Origin: Lysobacteraceae bacterium NML03-0222
GTDB lineage: Bacteria > Pseudomonadota > Gammaproteobacteria > Xanthomonadales > Xanthomonadaceae
Assembly (NCBI GenBank): GCA_002798195.1
Contig: NWQM01000003.1
Coordinates: 1-64,000 of the forward strand
Direction of reading: 5' to 3'
DNA length: 64,000 nt
The notes below the pieces were generated by a model that was not told the origin of the DNA, did not search any database, and was given only the letters and a program-made list of their open reading frames with translations. The position numbers were made by a program, and so were the translations under genes. The stretch's first letter is position 1. Each line of letters begins with the position of its first letter. Positions 39,722 through 49,214 of this stretch are shown here, in pieces.

Positions 39722-40707
39722 ACACGAAAACGCCGCCGTATTTGCATATCCGGGGTCTTGTGGTGCGCTATCCCGGCGCCGGCCAAAATGCCGTGGATGG
39801 CGTGGACCTGCAGTTGGCACGGGGTGAAATCGGCGTGCTGCTGGGCGCTTCGGGCAGTGGCAAGACCAGCATCCTGCGCGCGCTGGCCGGGTTTGAATCG
39901 CTTGCTGCGGGTGAAATCCTGCTGGATGGGCAGTGCATCGCCAAAACCGGTCATGGCCTGCCGCCGGAACAACGCCGCCTGGGCATGATGTTTCAGGATT
40001 TCGCCCTGTTCCCGCATCTGGATGTGGCCGCCAATATCGGTTTTGGCCTTGGCAAGCTGGGGCGTGAGGCGCGCCGTGACTGCATTCACGACTGGCTGGT
40101 GCGCATCGGCCTTGACGGTTTTGCCCGCCGCTATCCGCATGAGTTGTCCGGCGGCCAGCAGCAGCGTGTGGCGCTGGCGCGCGCGCTGGCACCCAAACCC
40201 GCCATGCTGCTGCTGGATGAGCCGTTTTCGGCACTGGATGCCGATACCCGCGGGCGGCTTGCCAGTGAGCTGCGTCACCTGTTCCGTGAGGCCGGGATTA
40301 CCGTGCTGATGGTGACCCACGACCAGCAGGAGGCGTTTGCACTGGGCGACAAAGTCGGCGTGATGGCAGGCGGCAAACTGTTGCAATGGGACAGCCCAGA
40401 GGCTTTGTACCACCGCCCGGCCTGTGCGGAAGTGGCCGGCTTTATTGGCCGCGGCGCCTGGGTGGATGCGACCCACCTTGGCCTTGCCGCGGGCAAAGTG
40501 CGGTTGCGCCCCGAAGCCCTGCGCCTGGATGCCGATGGCGTGCTCTCATGTGAAGTGCTGGATGTGCGCTTCCACGGTCCCGGTCAAGTGGCGCGCCTCA
40601 AGCTCGGGACAGACGAAATCGAGCTTGACCTACCGATGGATGCGCAGCTCAAACCCGGCGAGCAACTGCGCCTGAGCCTGGATGGCGAAAACCTGCCGAG
40701 GTTCTAA
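39718..40707 (+). CDS. Iron(III) ABC transporter ATP-binding protein (FbpC type)
   Basis: 329 aa from MNTKTPPYLHIRGLVV (ATG at 39718). Walker A GASGSGKTS (about 40), Q-loop FQDFALFPH, signature LSGGQQQRVALARAL, Walker B MLLLDEPFSALD and the switch histidine in MVTHDQQEAF. A short C-terminal TOBE-like domain follows (residues about 250-329). Third gene of the Fur-box operon, with an ATGA overlap. Confidence 0.93.
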   Translation: MNTKTPPYLHIRGLVVRYPGAGQNAVDGVDLQLARGEIGVLLGASGSGKTSILRALAGFESLAAGEILLDGQCIAKTGHGLPPEQRRLGMMFQDFALFPHLDVAANIGFGLGKLGREARRDCIHDWLVRIGLDGFARRYPHELSGGQQQRVALARALAPKPAMLLLDEPFSALDADTRGRLASELRHLFREAGITVLMVTHDQQEAFALGDKVGVMAGGKLLQWDSPEALYHRPACAEVAGFIGRGAWVDATHLGLAAGKVRLRPEALRLDADGVLSCEVLDVRFHGPGQVARLKLGTDEIELDLPMDAQLKPGEQLRLSLDGENLPRF

Positions 40708-40736
40708 ACTTGTCCTTCAGCTCGGAGGGAATGACC

Positions 40737-42059
40737 ATGCTCAAGCGCATTTTTGCCACGCTTTTGGTGTTGTTCTTGTTGCTGATTGCACTGCCGTTTG
40801 TGCTTTGGGGGCTGTCCAAATGGCGTGGGGCGAGCGCTGAAGATCGTGCCGCACTGGCGTTGATGTCCGAGCCTTGGCAGCCCGCCGGGCGCAATGCGTT
40901 TGCAGACTTTTGGCTGGCCGACTACCCGGTGCCCGAGGCCGAACGGCAGGCGCTGCTGGATGCGGATGTGCGCCTGTTTGAGCAGCAGGGCAAAGACTAC
41001 CAGCGCGCCTCCACGGCGGCGGAGAAATGGCCAAGTGAGCCGCTGTCGGATGAGGACAAGGCGATGTTTTGCCAGTTGCGCGATGAAAGCATCTGCCTTG
41101 CCACGGTACGTCGGGATTTGCCAAGTTTTGCGGCGCTGGTTGCGCGCCACGAGGCACGTATCCGCCGCATCGAGGCTGCAAGTGCAGGTGATTACATCCT
41201 CTCACCTTTTCCCGAGATTTATAACAAGCCGTTTCTGGATATGCGCCTGAGCTATCTGCCCGCCACGCGCTATGCCGTGCAATTTGCGCAAGGCGACAAA
41301 CAGATGGCATTGGCGTCTGTCTGTGCGCGTATTGTCGATTGGCGGCGCCTGGGCACACATAGCGGTGGGCTTTTCGAGGCCGTGCTGGCGATTGAATCAA
41401 GCGGCAAGGGCTATGGGCAGCTGGCGCTGGCGATGCTGGCCGAGCTACCTGCCGATATGCCGCTGCCTACTGCCTGCGAGCAGGCGTTTGCCCAGCCGTT
41501 GGAAGAAGAAGCCTCGCTTTGCAATGCCATGCGTGGCGAATTCCGTTTTGTTTCTGAGGCCACCTGGCCAGAGCTTGAAGCCGAATTCAAGGCGCGTGGC
41601 GAGGACATCAACAACTATCCGTTTTTCGACAAGGACATGACCCGCGCGGATATGGCGGCGCGGTTTGCACCGTACTGCCAGTCTGAAAATATCCGGCGCT
41701 GGCATGAAGACAAATCGGTTGTGACAAGGGCATATTTCTGGCCGGGCATGTTGCGACTCTCCTGCGCGGCCAATTACATCGGCTGTGTGCTGGGCGGTGT
41801 CGTGCAGCCAGATTACGACAAGTATTCCCGCCGCCTGATTGACCGCAATGCGCTGTTGCGGCTGATGGGCGGCGTGGCTTGGTTGCGCGGCCAGCCAGAG
41901 CTCTTGGCAAACCCGGCAAACATCCCGGCAGCGATGCCGCAGGCATATCGCCTGGGCGAGCGCGCGCTTGGTTTTGATGCGCAAAAGCAAATGCTGGTTT
42001 TGACCAGCACTACTGGCGGGCAGACCTGGGAAGCGCCGCTGCCCGCTTCAAGACTGTGA
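40737..42059 (+). CDS. Membrane-anchored protein of unknown function
   Basis: 440 aa from the ATG at 40737, which has GGAGGG 7 bases before it. One N-terminal membrane helix (MLKRIFATLLVLFLLLIALPFVLW) leaves about 410 residues outside. The outer part is helical, rich in Ala/Leu/Glu, with eight or so cysteines that appear as CQLRDESIC, VCARIVD, TACEQAF, ASLCNAM, YCQSEN, LSCAANYIGC, compatible with disulfides in the periplasm. I do not recognise the family. It lies 30 bases after the iron ABC ATPase gene, so it may be co-transcribed and iron-regulated. The 3' end overlaps the convergent DUF4442 gene by 12 nt. Confidence 0.75.
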   Translation: MLKRIFATLLVLFLLLIALPFVLWGLSKWRGASAEDRAALALMSEPWQPAGRNAFADFWLADYPVPEAERQALLDADVRLFEQQGKDYQRASTAAEKWPSEPLSDEDKAMFCQLRDESICLATVRRDLPSFAALVARHEARIRRIEAASAGDYILSPFPEIYNKPFLDMRLSYLPATRYAVQFAQGDKQMALASVCARIVDWRRLGTHSGGLFEAVLAIESSGKGYGQLALAMLAELPADMPLPTACEQAFAQPLEEEASLCNAMRGEFRFVSEATWPELEAEFKARGEDINNYPFFDKDMTRADMAARFAPYCQSENIRRWHEDKSVVTRAYFWPGMLRLSCAANYIGCVLGGVVQPDYDKYSRRLIDRNALLRLMGGVAWLRGQPELLANPANIPAAMPQAYRLGERALGFDAQKQMLVLTSTTGGQTWEAPLPASRL

Positions 42060-42515
42060 GCGCTGCGCGGGCTTTTTGCGCAGATAGATTTGCTTGCGCA
42101 CCCGCGCCACCACATCACCTTCGGCATCAACAATATCGGTCTCGAACCAGTGCAGCACTTTCTGCCCGTCGGCTGCCTTTTGCTGCAATTCGGCCAGCAC
42201 TGCATCAGTGAGTTCAAACTCGGCATGTACCGTGCTGCGTCCGGGCTTGATGAATTCGATTTCCGCCGCTTTGTCCCAGACGAAATAATCGCGCGGCAGC
42301 GCGTGCAGGGTAAGCAGCATCCACACCGGGTCGGTCATGGAAAACAGGCTGCCGCCGTATTGGGTGCCAACATAGTTGCGGTTCCAGGGGCGTAGCCGCA
42401 ATTCCACCCGCGCCCGCCGCCAGTCACGGGCAAGATGCGTCATATGGATGCCGGTAAACAGGAACGGCGGCCAGAGATTGATGGCAAGGCGGAACAGGCG
42501 CGGGGTGATTTTCAT
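42048..42515 (-). CDS. DUF4442 hotdog-fold protein, putative thioesterase
   Basis: 155 aa from MKITPRLFRLAINLWPPFLFTG. The sequence PWNRNYVGTQYGGSLFSMTDPVWMLLTLHAL matches the central hotdog helix of DUF4442/YiiD-like proteins, and EIEFIKPGRSTVHAEFEL the following strands. Related proteins act on acyl-CoA or acyl-ACP thioesters, but no substrate is known here. It overlaps the convergent gene by 12 nt. Confidence 0.82.
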   Translation of the reverse strand: MKITPRLFRLAINLWPPFLFTGIHMTHLARDWRRARVELRLRPWNRNYVGTQYGGSLFSMTDPVWMLLTLHALPRDYFVWDKAAEIEFIKPGRSTVHAEFELTDAVLAELQQKAADGQKVLHWFETDIVDAEGDVVARVRKQIYLRKKPAQRSQS

Positions 42516-42588
42516 GGCAGGCAACAATACGCAAGCGCATGGTGTGCTGCAAGCGGGCAGGCACTCAAGCCATCGCCGTCTCTGATAA

Positions 42589-43560
42589 TTAACTTACGGC
42601 GAGTTTCTGAAAGGCATTCATCGACCAGCGCAGGCCGTTATGGCGGAAAGAAATCCCCGCGGCCAATGAAAACCAGTGCACATGCAATACGGGCGCTGGC
42701 CCCAGCACGAAGTGCAAGCCTTCCCATCCATTCCGGTGTACCTGCTCCACCACCCAGTGTTCATGGGTGGCAAGCAGTGCAGCCAGTCGCTCGCTGTCTT
42801 GCTGGTCGGCGGCCTCTGCCTGTGCTCTTGCCCGTTGCCAGTGCTCGAAACCCTGCTCGCTGTCAGGCGCTTGCAGCCCATTCTGCAATTGCTGCTGTTG
42901 CAGGCGGGCATCGCGGCTGCCGTCGAATTTCAGCTCGCCGTTTTCGGCTTGCCAGGCGCGGGCAAACAGATGCCACTGCGGCGGTTGTTGTGGATGCACC
43001 AGCTCAAGAAAGCCCATCATCGGCTGATAACGAAGCAGCACGCGCTGTCCAAGCAGCGATGCCAGCGCGGTATCCAGCTCAGCGGGCAAGTCTTGCAGGC
43101 CAAGGTGTGCAAGGCGGGCTTCATGCTGTTGCTCTTGCGCTTGCATTGCATCCAGCCCGGCTAACTGTGTCGATAGCCAGGCGCGCAGTTTGGTTTCGCC
43201 GCAGATGAGCGTATTGCGGTCTTCATCCACCACGCCGCCATGCACAACCATCGCCCAGGCCACCGCGGCAATCAGTGCCGCGCGATGACTGTCCCAGTCG
43301 GTATTTTCCAGTGCCAGACAGGCATCCCATTCAGGCTGTATGCCCTGCCAGTCACTGCCTTCTTCAAGGCTCAAGGCATCCAGCCAATACTCAAAGCCAG
43401 TTTCTGCACCTTGACCCAAGCGGCAGGGCAGCCAGCCTTCAAAGCTGGCGGTGTCCATATCGGTATCCATCTGCAAATCGCCGGGCAGCGAGGCGGCCAT
43501 CGCCTGCCAAGCTTCAGCGCTGGGCAGGTGCGTGCGTGCAAACAGGATTTGGCAGGACAT
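42589..43560 (-). CDS. Hypothetical protein, unknown family
   Basis: 323 aa, soluble and rich in Trp and Gln, with no signal peptide. The start (MSCQILFARTHLPSAEAW) and a middle FEGWLPCRLGQGAETGFEYWLD are reminiscent of uncharacterised immunity-like or cytosolic proteins. A central Gln-rich helical stretch (RLQQQQLQNGLQ) follows. The last 60 residues (HWVVEQVHRNGWEGLHFVLGPAPVLHVHW) may form a separate beta domain. It ends a minus-strand run after mfd with a 23-base gap. No function is proposed. Confidence 0.7.
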   Translation of the reverse strand: MSCQILFARTHLPSAEAWQAMAASLPGDLQMDTDMDTASFEGWLPCRLGQGAETGFEYWLDALSLEEGSDWQGIQPEWDACLALENTDWDSHRAALIAAVAWAMVVHGGVVDEDRNTLICGETKLRAWLSTQLAGLDAMQAQEQQHEARLAHLGLQDLPAELDTALASLLGQRVLLRYQPMMGFLELVHPQQPPQWHLFARAWQAENGELKFDGSRDARLQQQQLQNGLQAPDSEQGFEHWQRARAQAEAADQQDSERLAALLATHEHWVVEQVHRNGWEGLHFVLGPAPVLHVHWFSLAAGISFRHNGLRWSMNAFQKLAVS

Positions 43561-43583
43561 CGGGTGCTCCAGGTGTGAATGGC

Positions 43584-46500
43584 TTATCCGCCGGTTTTGA
43601 GCAACATCAAAAGGCCGCGCAGGGTTTTGATGCGGGACGCAGCATCGGGCAGGTCGAAGTCGGTCAGCCGCAGCTTGTCCGGGCCATCCATCTGGTAATG
43701 ACGTGGCTGGCCTTGTATCAGGCGGATGACCGCCATCGGGTCGATACTCGGGGTTTTCTCGAAATGGATACGGCCGGATTTTTCACCCAGGTCAATCTTG
43801 CGGATGCCAAGGGTCGTGGCTTCCTGCTTGAGCGCGGCGATGGCAAACAGGTTTTGCGTGGCCTCGGGCAGCAGGCCAAAGCGGTCAATCATCTCCACCT
43901 GCATTTCGCGCAGTGCCTCGGCATCGGCGGCGCTACTGATGCGTTTGTACAGCGTCAGGCGGGTATGGACATCGGGCAGGTAGTCCTCGGGAATGAGGGC
44001 GGCCACATGCAGCTCGATTTCTGCGCCGCGGCTCTCACTGCCATCGGTATCCGGCAGTTTGCCCTGCTTGATGGATTTGACTGCACGCTCCAGAAGCTCG
44101 GTATACAGGCTAAAGCCCACTGCCGCCATCTGCCCGCTTTGTTCTTCGCCCAGCAATTCGCCGGCGCCGCGGATTTCCAGATCGTGGGTGGCGAGGGTGA
44201 AGCCTGCGCCCAGCTCGTCCATCGAGGCGATCGCATCCAGACGCTTGCGGGCGTCTTCGGTGATGGATTTGCGCTCGGGGATGATGAGATAGGCATAAGC
44301 GCGGTGGTGCGAGCGGCCAACGCGGCCGCGCAATTGGTGTAGCTGCGCCAGGCCGAATTTGTCGGCGCGGTTGATGATGATGGTATTGGCGTTAGGGATG
44401 TCGATGCCGGACTCGATGATGGTCGAGGCCAGCAGCACATTGAAGCGCTGGCGGTGGAAGTCGAGCATCACCTGCTCCAGCTCGCGCTCGGGCATTTGTC
44501 CGTGGGCAATGCCGATGCGTGCCTCGGGTACCAGCTCGGCCAGCTCGCGCTGCATGCGGCCGATGCTTTCCACATCGTTGTGCAAGAAATACAACTGACC
44601 ACCGCGCGATAACTCGCGCTGGAAGGCTTCGCGCAGCAGAGCGTTGTCCCAGACATTGACGAAGGTTTGTACCGCCAGCCGGTTGGCCGGTGGCGTGGCG
44701 ATGATCGACAGATCACGCAGCCCGGCCATCGCCATGTTCAGCGTGCGCGGGATGGGGGTGGCGGTCAGGGTGAGCAGATGCACATTGGCGCGCAGCGCTT
44801 TCAGGGCTTCCTTTTGGCGCACGCCAAAGCGCTGTTCTTCATCGACGATGACCAGCCCCAGATCGCGGAATTTCACATCCGGTTGCAGCAGCTTGTGGGT
44901 GCCGACGATGACATCAATCTCGCCTGAGGCGACTTTTTCCAGCGCGCTGTTGGTGTCCTTGGCGGACTTGAAGCGCGAGAGCACTTCCACTTTCAGTGGC
45001 CAGTCGGCAAAGCGGTCACGCAAGGTGCGGTAGTGCTGCTCGGCTAGCAGGGTGGTGGGCACCAGTACCGCCACCTGTTTGCCGGCGCTGGCGGCAACAA
45101 AAGCGGCGCGTACCGCCACCTCGGTCTTGCCAAAACCGACATCGCCGCAGACGACCCGGTCCATCGGCTGGCTGGAGCCAAGGTCGCCAATCACTGCCTC
45201 GATGGCGGCATGCTGGTCGGGTGTTTCCTCAAACGGAAAGCCCGCCGCAAACGGCTCATACAGGGCGCGGTCAATCTCTATCGCAATCCCGGCGCGCGCC
45301 TGGCGCTTGGCCTGGATTTCCAGCAGCTCGGCGGCCACATCGCGTACTTTTTCGGCTGCCTTTTTCTTGGCCTTGGCCCATTGCTCACCGCCCAGTGAAT
45401 GCAGCGGGGCAGTTTCCGGTGAGGCGCCGGAATAGCGGTTGACCAGATGCAGCTGCGCCACCGGGACATACAGCCGATCGCCCTTGGCGTATTCGATATC
45501 CAGAAATTCGCCGCGCTCGCCGCCGGCCTCCAGCACCACCAGCCCGCGATAACGACCAACGCCGTGGTCTTCGTGGACGATCGGTGCGCCCTCGCTCAAT
45601 TCGCCCAGATCGCGGATGATGGCTTCAGGCTCACGCCCGGCGCGTTTGCGGCGGCGTGGCTGTGTGGCGCGCTCGGGGTAGAGCTGGCGTTCGGTGAGAA
45701 TGGCGCGCACCGGGGTATCGGTGGCAAAGCCATCATCCAGCGGCGCGACGGTGATGCTGAACGGCGGCAGGCGCTCGGCAGTCAGCGCCGCATTGACTGG
45801 CTCGGGATGCAGCTCGGCGGCGGCCAGGACCTCGCGCAGGGCTTCGCGGCGACCGGCGGACTCGGCGGCAATCACCACCTGGCCGGGGTAGCTGTGCAAA
45901 AACGCCTTCAGTGCGACTGCGGCATCAGGCCCTGAGAGTGGCAATGCCGGTGCAGGTTGCACGCCCAGCGGCCTGGCGTTTGCATGGCGCGGGTGGGCGC
46001 TGCCGCAGACTTCCACGCAGCGGTGCTGGTTGAGTATTTCGCGCAATTTCTGCTCGGACAGGTACAGCGCATCCGGGGGCAGCAATGGGCGCTCGTTATC
46101 ATGACGGCGCTGCTCGTAACGCTCGGCCGTTTGCCGGCTGAATTTGTCGGCAGCTTCGAACACGCCTTCGCACAGCACCGGAAGCGTGCCTTCGGGCAGA
46201 TAGTCAAACAAGGTGGCGGTTTTCCGGCCTTCAAAAAACAGCGGCAGCCAAGCTTCGATGCCTGCCGGTGCCAGGCCATTTTTCAAGTCCTGATAGAGTG
46301 CCGAGCGCCGCGCGTCGATGGCGAAATCCTCGCGCAAGGCCTGCATGGCGCGCTCGCGCGCGGCCTCGTCCATCGGCACCTCACGTCCCGGCAGCAATTC
46401 CACTTTGTCCACTTTTTCGGCAGAGCGCTGGCTGTCGGTATCAAACAGGCGAATGGTGTCGATTTCATCGTCGAACAATTCCACCCGGTAGGGTGTGGCC

Positions 46501-47051
46501 GCGCCCATCGGATAGACATCCAAGAGGCCGCCGCGCACCGCGAAATCACCCGGGTCCATCACCTGCGGCACATGCCGGTAGCCCGCCGCTTCCAGGCGGC
46601 GCTTTTCCGCATCCAGATCCAGCCGGTGCCCGACCTCATAATGAAAGCTGCCGCCGACCACATGCGCCAGGGGCGAGAGCCGTTGCAGCAGGGTTTGCAC
46701 CGGCACGATGACTACGGCCTGTTTTTGTGAGGGCAGGCGGCTGAGCGTAGCCAGACGCTGCGAAACGATATCCGGGTGTGGGCTGAAGCTGTCGTAGGGC
46801 AGCACTTCCCAATCCGGGAACGGCAGGATGCTCGCCCGTGTCGCGGCATCGGCCAGACTGTGCAAATCGGTTTCGAGCTGGTGTGCCTGATGGTTATCAG
46901 CGGCAACGACCAGCAGCGTTCCCGGGTGGGCGCGGGCGGCGCCGGCAATCGCCCAGGCAAGAGCCGAGGTGCTTTCAGGGGCACGCCACCAGGCGCGGGC
47001 ATGTTGGCTGCCAGGCAGCAGCGCGGCGAAATCGGCGGTGTTTGCAGACAT
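43584..47051 (-). CDS. mfd: Transcription-repair coupling factor
   Basis: 1155 aa, full length. Mfd removes stalled RNA polymerase and recruits UvrA. Order: UvrB-like N-terminal module (LPFPDWEVLPYDSFSPHPDI, RGGLLDVYPMG), RNA polymerase-interacting domain (GAPIVHEDHGVGRYRGL, EYAKGDRLYVPVAQLHLV), RecG-like translocase with Walker A GDVGFGKTEVA, DEEQ box VIVDEEQRFGV and motif III TLTATPIPRTLNMA, the helicase C-terminal part (LLASTIIESGIDIPNANTII, QLRGRVGRSHHRAYAYL) and the C-terminal TRCF domain. Stand-alone gene; the GNAT gene upstream ends 25 bases before its start. Confidence 0.98.
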   Translation of the reverse strand: MSANTADFAALLPGSQHARAWWRAPESTSALAWAIAGAARAHPGTLLVVAADNHQAHQLETDLHSLADAATRASILPFPDWEVLPYDSFSPHPDIVSQRLATLSRLPSQKQAVVIVPVQTLLQRLSPLAHVVGGSFHYEVGHRLDLDAEKRRLEAAGYRHVPQVMDPGDFAVRGGLLDVYPMGAATPYRVELFDDEIDTIRLFDTDSQRSAEKVDKVELLPGREVPMDEAARERAMQALREDFAIDARRSALYQDLKNGLAPAGIEAWLPLFFEGRKTATLFDYLPEGTLPVLCEGVFEAADKFSRQTAERYEQRRHDNERPLLPPDALYLSEQKLREILNQHRCVEVCGSAHPRHANARPLGVQPAPALPLSGPDAAVALKAFLHSYPGQVVIAAESAGRREALREVLAAAELHPEPVNAALTAERLPPFSITVAPLDDGFATDTPVRAILTERQLYPERATQPRRRKRAGREPEAIIRDLGELSEGAPIVHEDHGVGRYRGLVVLEAGGERGEFLDIEYAKGDRLYVPVAQLHLVNRYSGASPETAPLHSLGGEQWAKAKKKAAEKVRDVAAELLEIQAKRQARAGIAIEIDRALYEPFAAGFPFEETPDQHAAIEAVIGDLGSSQPMDRVVCGDVGFGKTEVAVRAAFVAASAGKQVAVLVPTTLLAEQHYRTLRDRFADWPLKVEVLSRFKSAKDTNSALEKVASGEIDVIVGTHKLLQPDVKFRDLGLVIVDEEQRFGVRQKEALKALRANVHLLTLTATPIPRTLNMAMAGLRDLSIIATPPANRLAVQTFVNVWDNALLREAFQRELSRGGQLYFLHNDVESIGRMQRELAELVPEARIGIAHGQMPERELEQVMLDFHRQRFNVLLASTIIESGIDIPNANTIIINRADKFGLAQLHQLRGRVGRSHHRAYAYLIIPERKSITEDARKRLDAIASMDELGAGFTLATHDLEIRGAGELLGEEQSGQMAAVGFSLYTELLERAVKSIKQGKLPDTDGSESRGAEIELHVAALIPEDYLPDVHTRLTLYKRISSAADAEALREMQVEMIDRFGLLPEATQNLFAIAALKQEATTLGIRKIDLGEKSGRIHFEKTPSIDPMAVIRLIQGQPRHYQMDGPDKLRLTDFDLPDAASRIKTLRGLLMLLKTGG

Positions 47052-47076
47052 AGGGCGGGGATTTTAAGCCCGCGCT

Positions 47077-47637
47077 TTACTCTTTGTCCGGGTATTGCTC
47101 GCGCAAGTCCAGCATGACCCGGAACAGGCCGGGGCTGTCCTGATCGCGCTGCCGGGTAAAGCCCAAGGACTCACATAGCCCGAGCATCGGGTGATTCTGG
47201 TCGAGCACATCGCCATACAGGCGCTCCACTTTTTGTGTGCGTGCCCAGCGCACCAGCCGCACCATCAAATGCCGCCCCAGTCCCATGGCGCGTACATATT
47301 TGCTGACCAAGATGGAGTATTCGGCATCGCGGGAATTGGGGGTGAGGCACACCCTGGCGACGGCGCCCAGCAGCGCTTCACCGGGAGGATAGGGCTCGGC
47401 AGCCACCAGTGCGAACTCGCTGCGCGGGTCAGGATGCGTCAGGCGCTCGATTTCTGCACTGGAAAGCCCCTGTACCGCACGCAGATAGCGGTTGCGGATT
47501 TCATCCGGCTCCAGCAGCACAAACGAAGCCCGCAGTGGCTCGCCATCAGCCGGGTGGATTGGACGAATCAGAATCTTGCGCCCATTGCTGAGCGTGAGTT
47601 CTTCATGCCAGGGAGGGAGACGATTACGCGCGACCAT
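47077..47637 (-). CDS. GNAT acetyltransferase resembling the catalytic domain of Pat/PatZ
   Basis: 186 aa from MVARNRLPPWHEEL (AGGA 8 bases before the ATG at 47637). The sequence LSNGRKILIRPIHPADGEPLRASFVLLEPDEIRNRYL matches the start of the GNAT domain found in protein lysine acetyltransferases of the Pat family. The acetyl-CoA site is VRAMGLGRHLMVRLVRWA (R/Q-x-x-G-x-G/A). Only the GNAT module is present, without the acyl-CoA synthetase-like region of PatZ. Substrate unknown. Confidence 0.85.
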   Translation of the reverse strand: MVARNRLPPWHEELTLSNGRKILIRPIHPADGEPLRASFVLLEPDEIRNRYLRAVQGLSSAEIERLTHPDPRSEFALVAAEPYPPGEALLGAVARVCLTPNSRDAEYSILVSKYVRAMGLGRHLMVRLVRWARTQKVERLYGDVLDQNHPMLGLCESLGFTRQRDQDSPGLFRVMLDLREQYPDKE

Positions 47638-47722
47638 GGGGCTATCCTGCCACGAAAAAGAGGTGATAAGGCGCAAACAGCCAAGATTTTGCAAAACGCA
47701 TCATGCGTATTTCAGCCTGGGT

Positions 47723-48664
47723 TCATTGCCCGCCGGGCTTGCCACGCAGGCGGTTGACCAGCTTTACCACGCCCAGTACCAGCGCGCCGGTGACAATACC
47801 CACCACTGCGCCAAACAGCGAGTTCCACAGCCAGCCCAACGGCCATTGGTTGAGTGTCTCGCCCAGATGGTGCAGTGCCGGGATACCGTGGGCGACGATG
47901 CCACCGCCCACCAGGAACATGGCCGCCGTGCCGGCCACGGAAAGGAACTTCATCAGCCACGGTGCACCGGCCAGAATGCCACGCCCCAGGGCAGCGGCGG
48001 CACCTTGGGTACGGCGGCCATGGTCGGTGAGTGCAAGTCCGGCATCATCGAGCTTCACAATCAAGGCTACCAAGCCATACACACCGACGGTCATGATGAG
48101 CGAAATCGCTACCAGCACCCCCAGCTGCTTGATGAAGGCCTGAAGCGCCACGGTGCCCAGCGAAATGACGATGATTTCTGCCGAAAGAATGAAATCGGTA
48201 CGTATCGCGCCCTTGATTTTTTCGCGCTCCATTTTCACCAGATCAACCGATTCATCGGCAAGGTGAGCGCGGTGTTCTTCGGCGTGCGCGAGCTCGTGTT
48301 CTTTGTGAAAGAACTTGTGGACGAGTTTTTCCACGCCCTCAAAGCACAAAAACGCACCGCCAATCATCAGCAGCGGCGTGATGATCGGGATATTGTGACC
48401 GCGACCATGCAGCCAGCTTTCAAACATGGCGATGGCAAGTGCTGCAGGCACCAAAATGGCTTTGTTGACCATCGAGCCCTTGGCCACTGCCCAAACCACC
48501 GGCAGCTCGCGGCTGGCTTCAACGCCGGTCACTTGCTGGGCATTGAGTGCCAAATCATCGCCCAGCACACCGGCTGTTTTCTTGGTGGCAAGTTTGGTCA
48601 TTACTGCCACGTCATCAAGAATGGTGGCGATGTCATCGAACAGGGCGAAAAAGCTGGAGGCCAT
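47723..48664 (-). CDS. DUF808 (YedI-family) inner-membrane protein
   Basis: 313 aa from MASSFFALFDDIATILDDVA. The family start, KKTAGVLGDDLALNAQQVTG, SREL, and later GSMVNKAILVPAALAI and FLCFEGVEKLVHKFFHKEH, are characteristic. Five or so membrane helices are predicted by eye. The function of the family is not established. Divergent from the pilZ gene. Confidence 0.9.
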   Translation of the reverse strand: MASSFFALFDDIATILDDVAVMTKLATKKTAGVLGDDLALNAQQVTGVEASRELPVVWAVAKGSMVNKAILVPAALAIAMFESWLHGRGHNIPIITPLLMIGGAFLCFEGVEKLVHKFFHKEHELAHAEEHRAHLADESVDLVKMEREKIKGAIRTDFILSAEIIVISLGTVALQAFIKQLGVLVAISLIMTVGVYGLVALIVKLDDAGLALTDHGRRTQGAAAALGRGILAGAPWLMKFLSVAGTAAMFLVGGGIVAHGIPALHHLGETLNQWPLGWLWNSLFGAVVGIVTGALVLGVVKLVNRLRGKPGGQ

Positions 48665-48797
48665 CGTTGCGGGGCTGTGTAAAGGGGAGGGCAAGTGTAG
48701 GGCAGGTAGGGTCGATAGTGCGCACAATTGCACGGTTTGTGCGCCAATGGCGGCGGCAGCGGTTATGCTTTGCCCAAGCAATGCAAAGGGAAAACTC

Positions 48798-49157
48798 ATG
48801 AGCGTAGCCGCAGGCGTCACCAGGCAAACCATGTTGACGGTCAATATCAGCGACGAAAACATGCTCTACAACGCATATATGCCTTTCATCAAAGGTGGCG
48901 GCCTGTTTGCACAAACACCCAACCGTTTGCCGCTGGGGCAGGCGGTATTCATGGTGGTGACCTTGCCGGGCTCATCGGAAAAGCTGCCGGTATCGGGCAA
49001 AGTGTGCTGGGTGACGCCGGTGGGCGCGCAGGGCAATCGACCGGCTGGCGTTGGCGTGCAGTTTGATGACACGCGCGAGAGTGCGGTATTGAAAGACAAA
49101 ATTGAAACAATGATGGCGGGCAAGATGGGGGCTGAAAAAGCCACCTTCACCATGTGA
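48798..49157 (+). CDS. pilZ: PilZ-domain protein, type IV pilus PilZ type
   Basis: 119 aa from MSVAAGVTRQTMLTVNISDENMLY. The pattern YNAYMPFIKGGGLFAQTPN, LPLGQAVFMVVTLPG and GKVCWVTPVGAQGNRPAGVGVQFDD is that of small PilZ proteins needed for type IV pili. The RxxxR c-di-GMP-binding motif is missing, as in PilZ itself, so nucleotide binding is unlikely. The gene is usually next to holB in xanthomonads but is alone here, 20 kb away. Confidence 0.85.
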   Translation: MSVAAGVTRQTMLTVNISDENMLYNAYMPFIKGGGLFAQTPNRLPLGQAVFMVVTLPGSSEKLPVSGKVCWVTPVGAQGNRPAGVGVQFDDTRESAVLKDKIETMMAGKMGAEKATFTM

Positions 49158-49167
49158 TATGGCAATC

Positions 49168-49205
49168 GCGACTAAAAACCCCGCATCTGCGGGGTTTTTA
49201 GTCGC
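49168..49205. terminator. Bidirectional intrinsic terminator between pilZ and cysS
   Basis: GCGACTAAAAACCCCGC and GCGGGGTTTTTAGTCGC form a perfect 17-bp inverted repeat around ATCT. The T5/A5 runs inside the stem give U-runs on both strands, which fits two convergent genes. Confidence 0.92.
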
Positions 49206-49214
49206 CTCAAATTT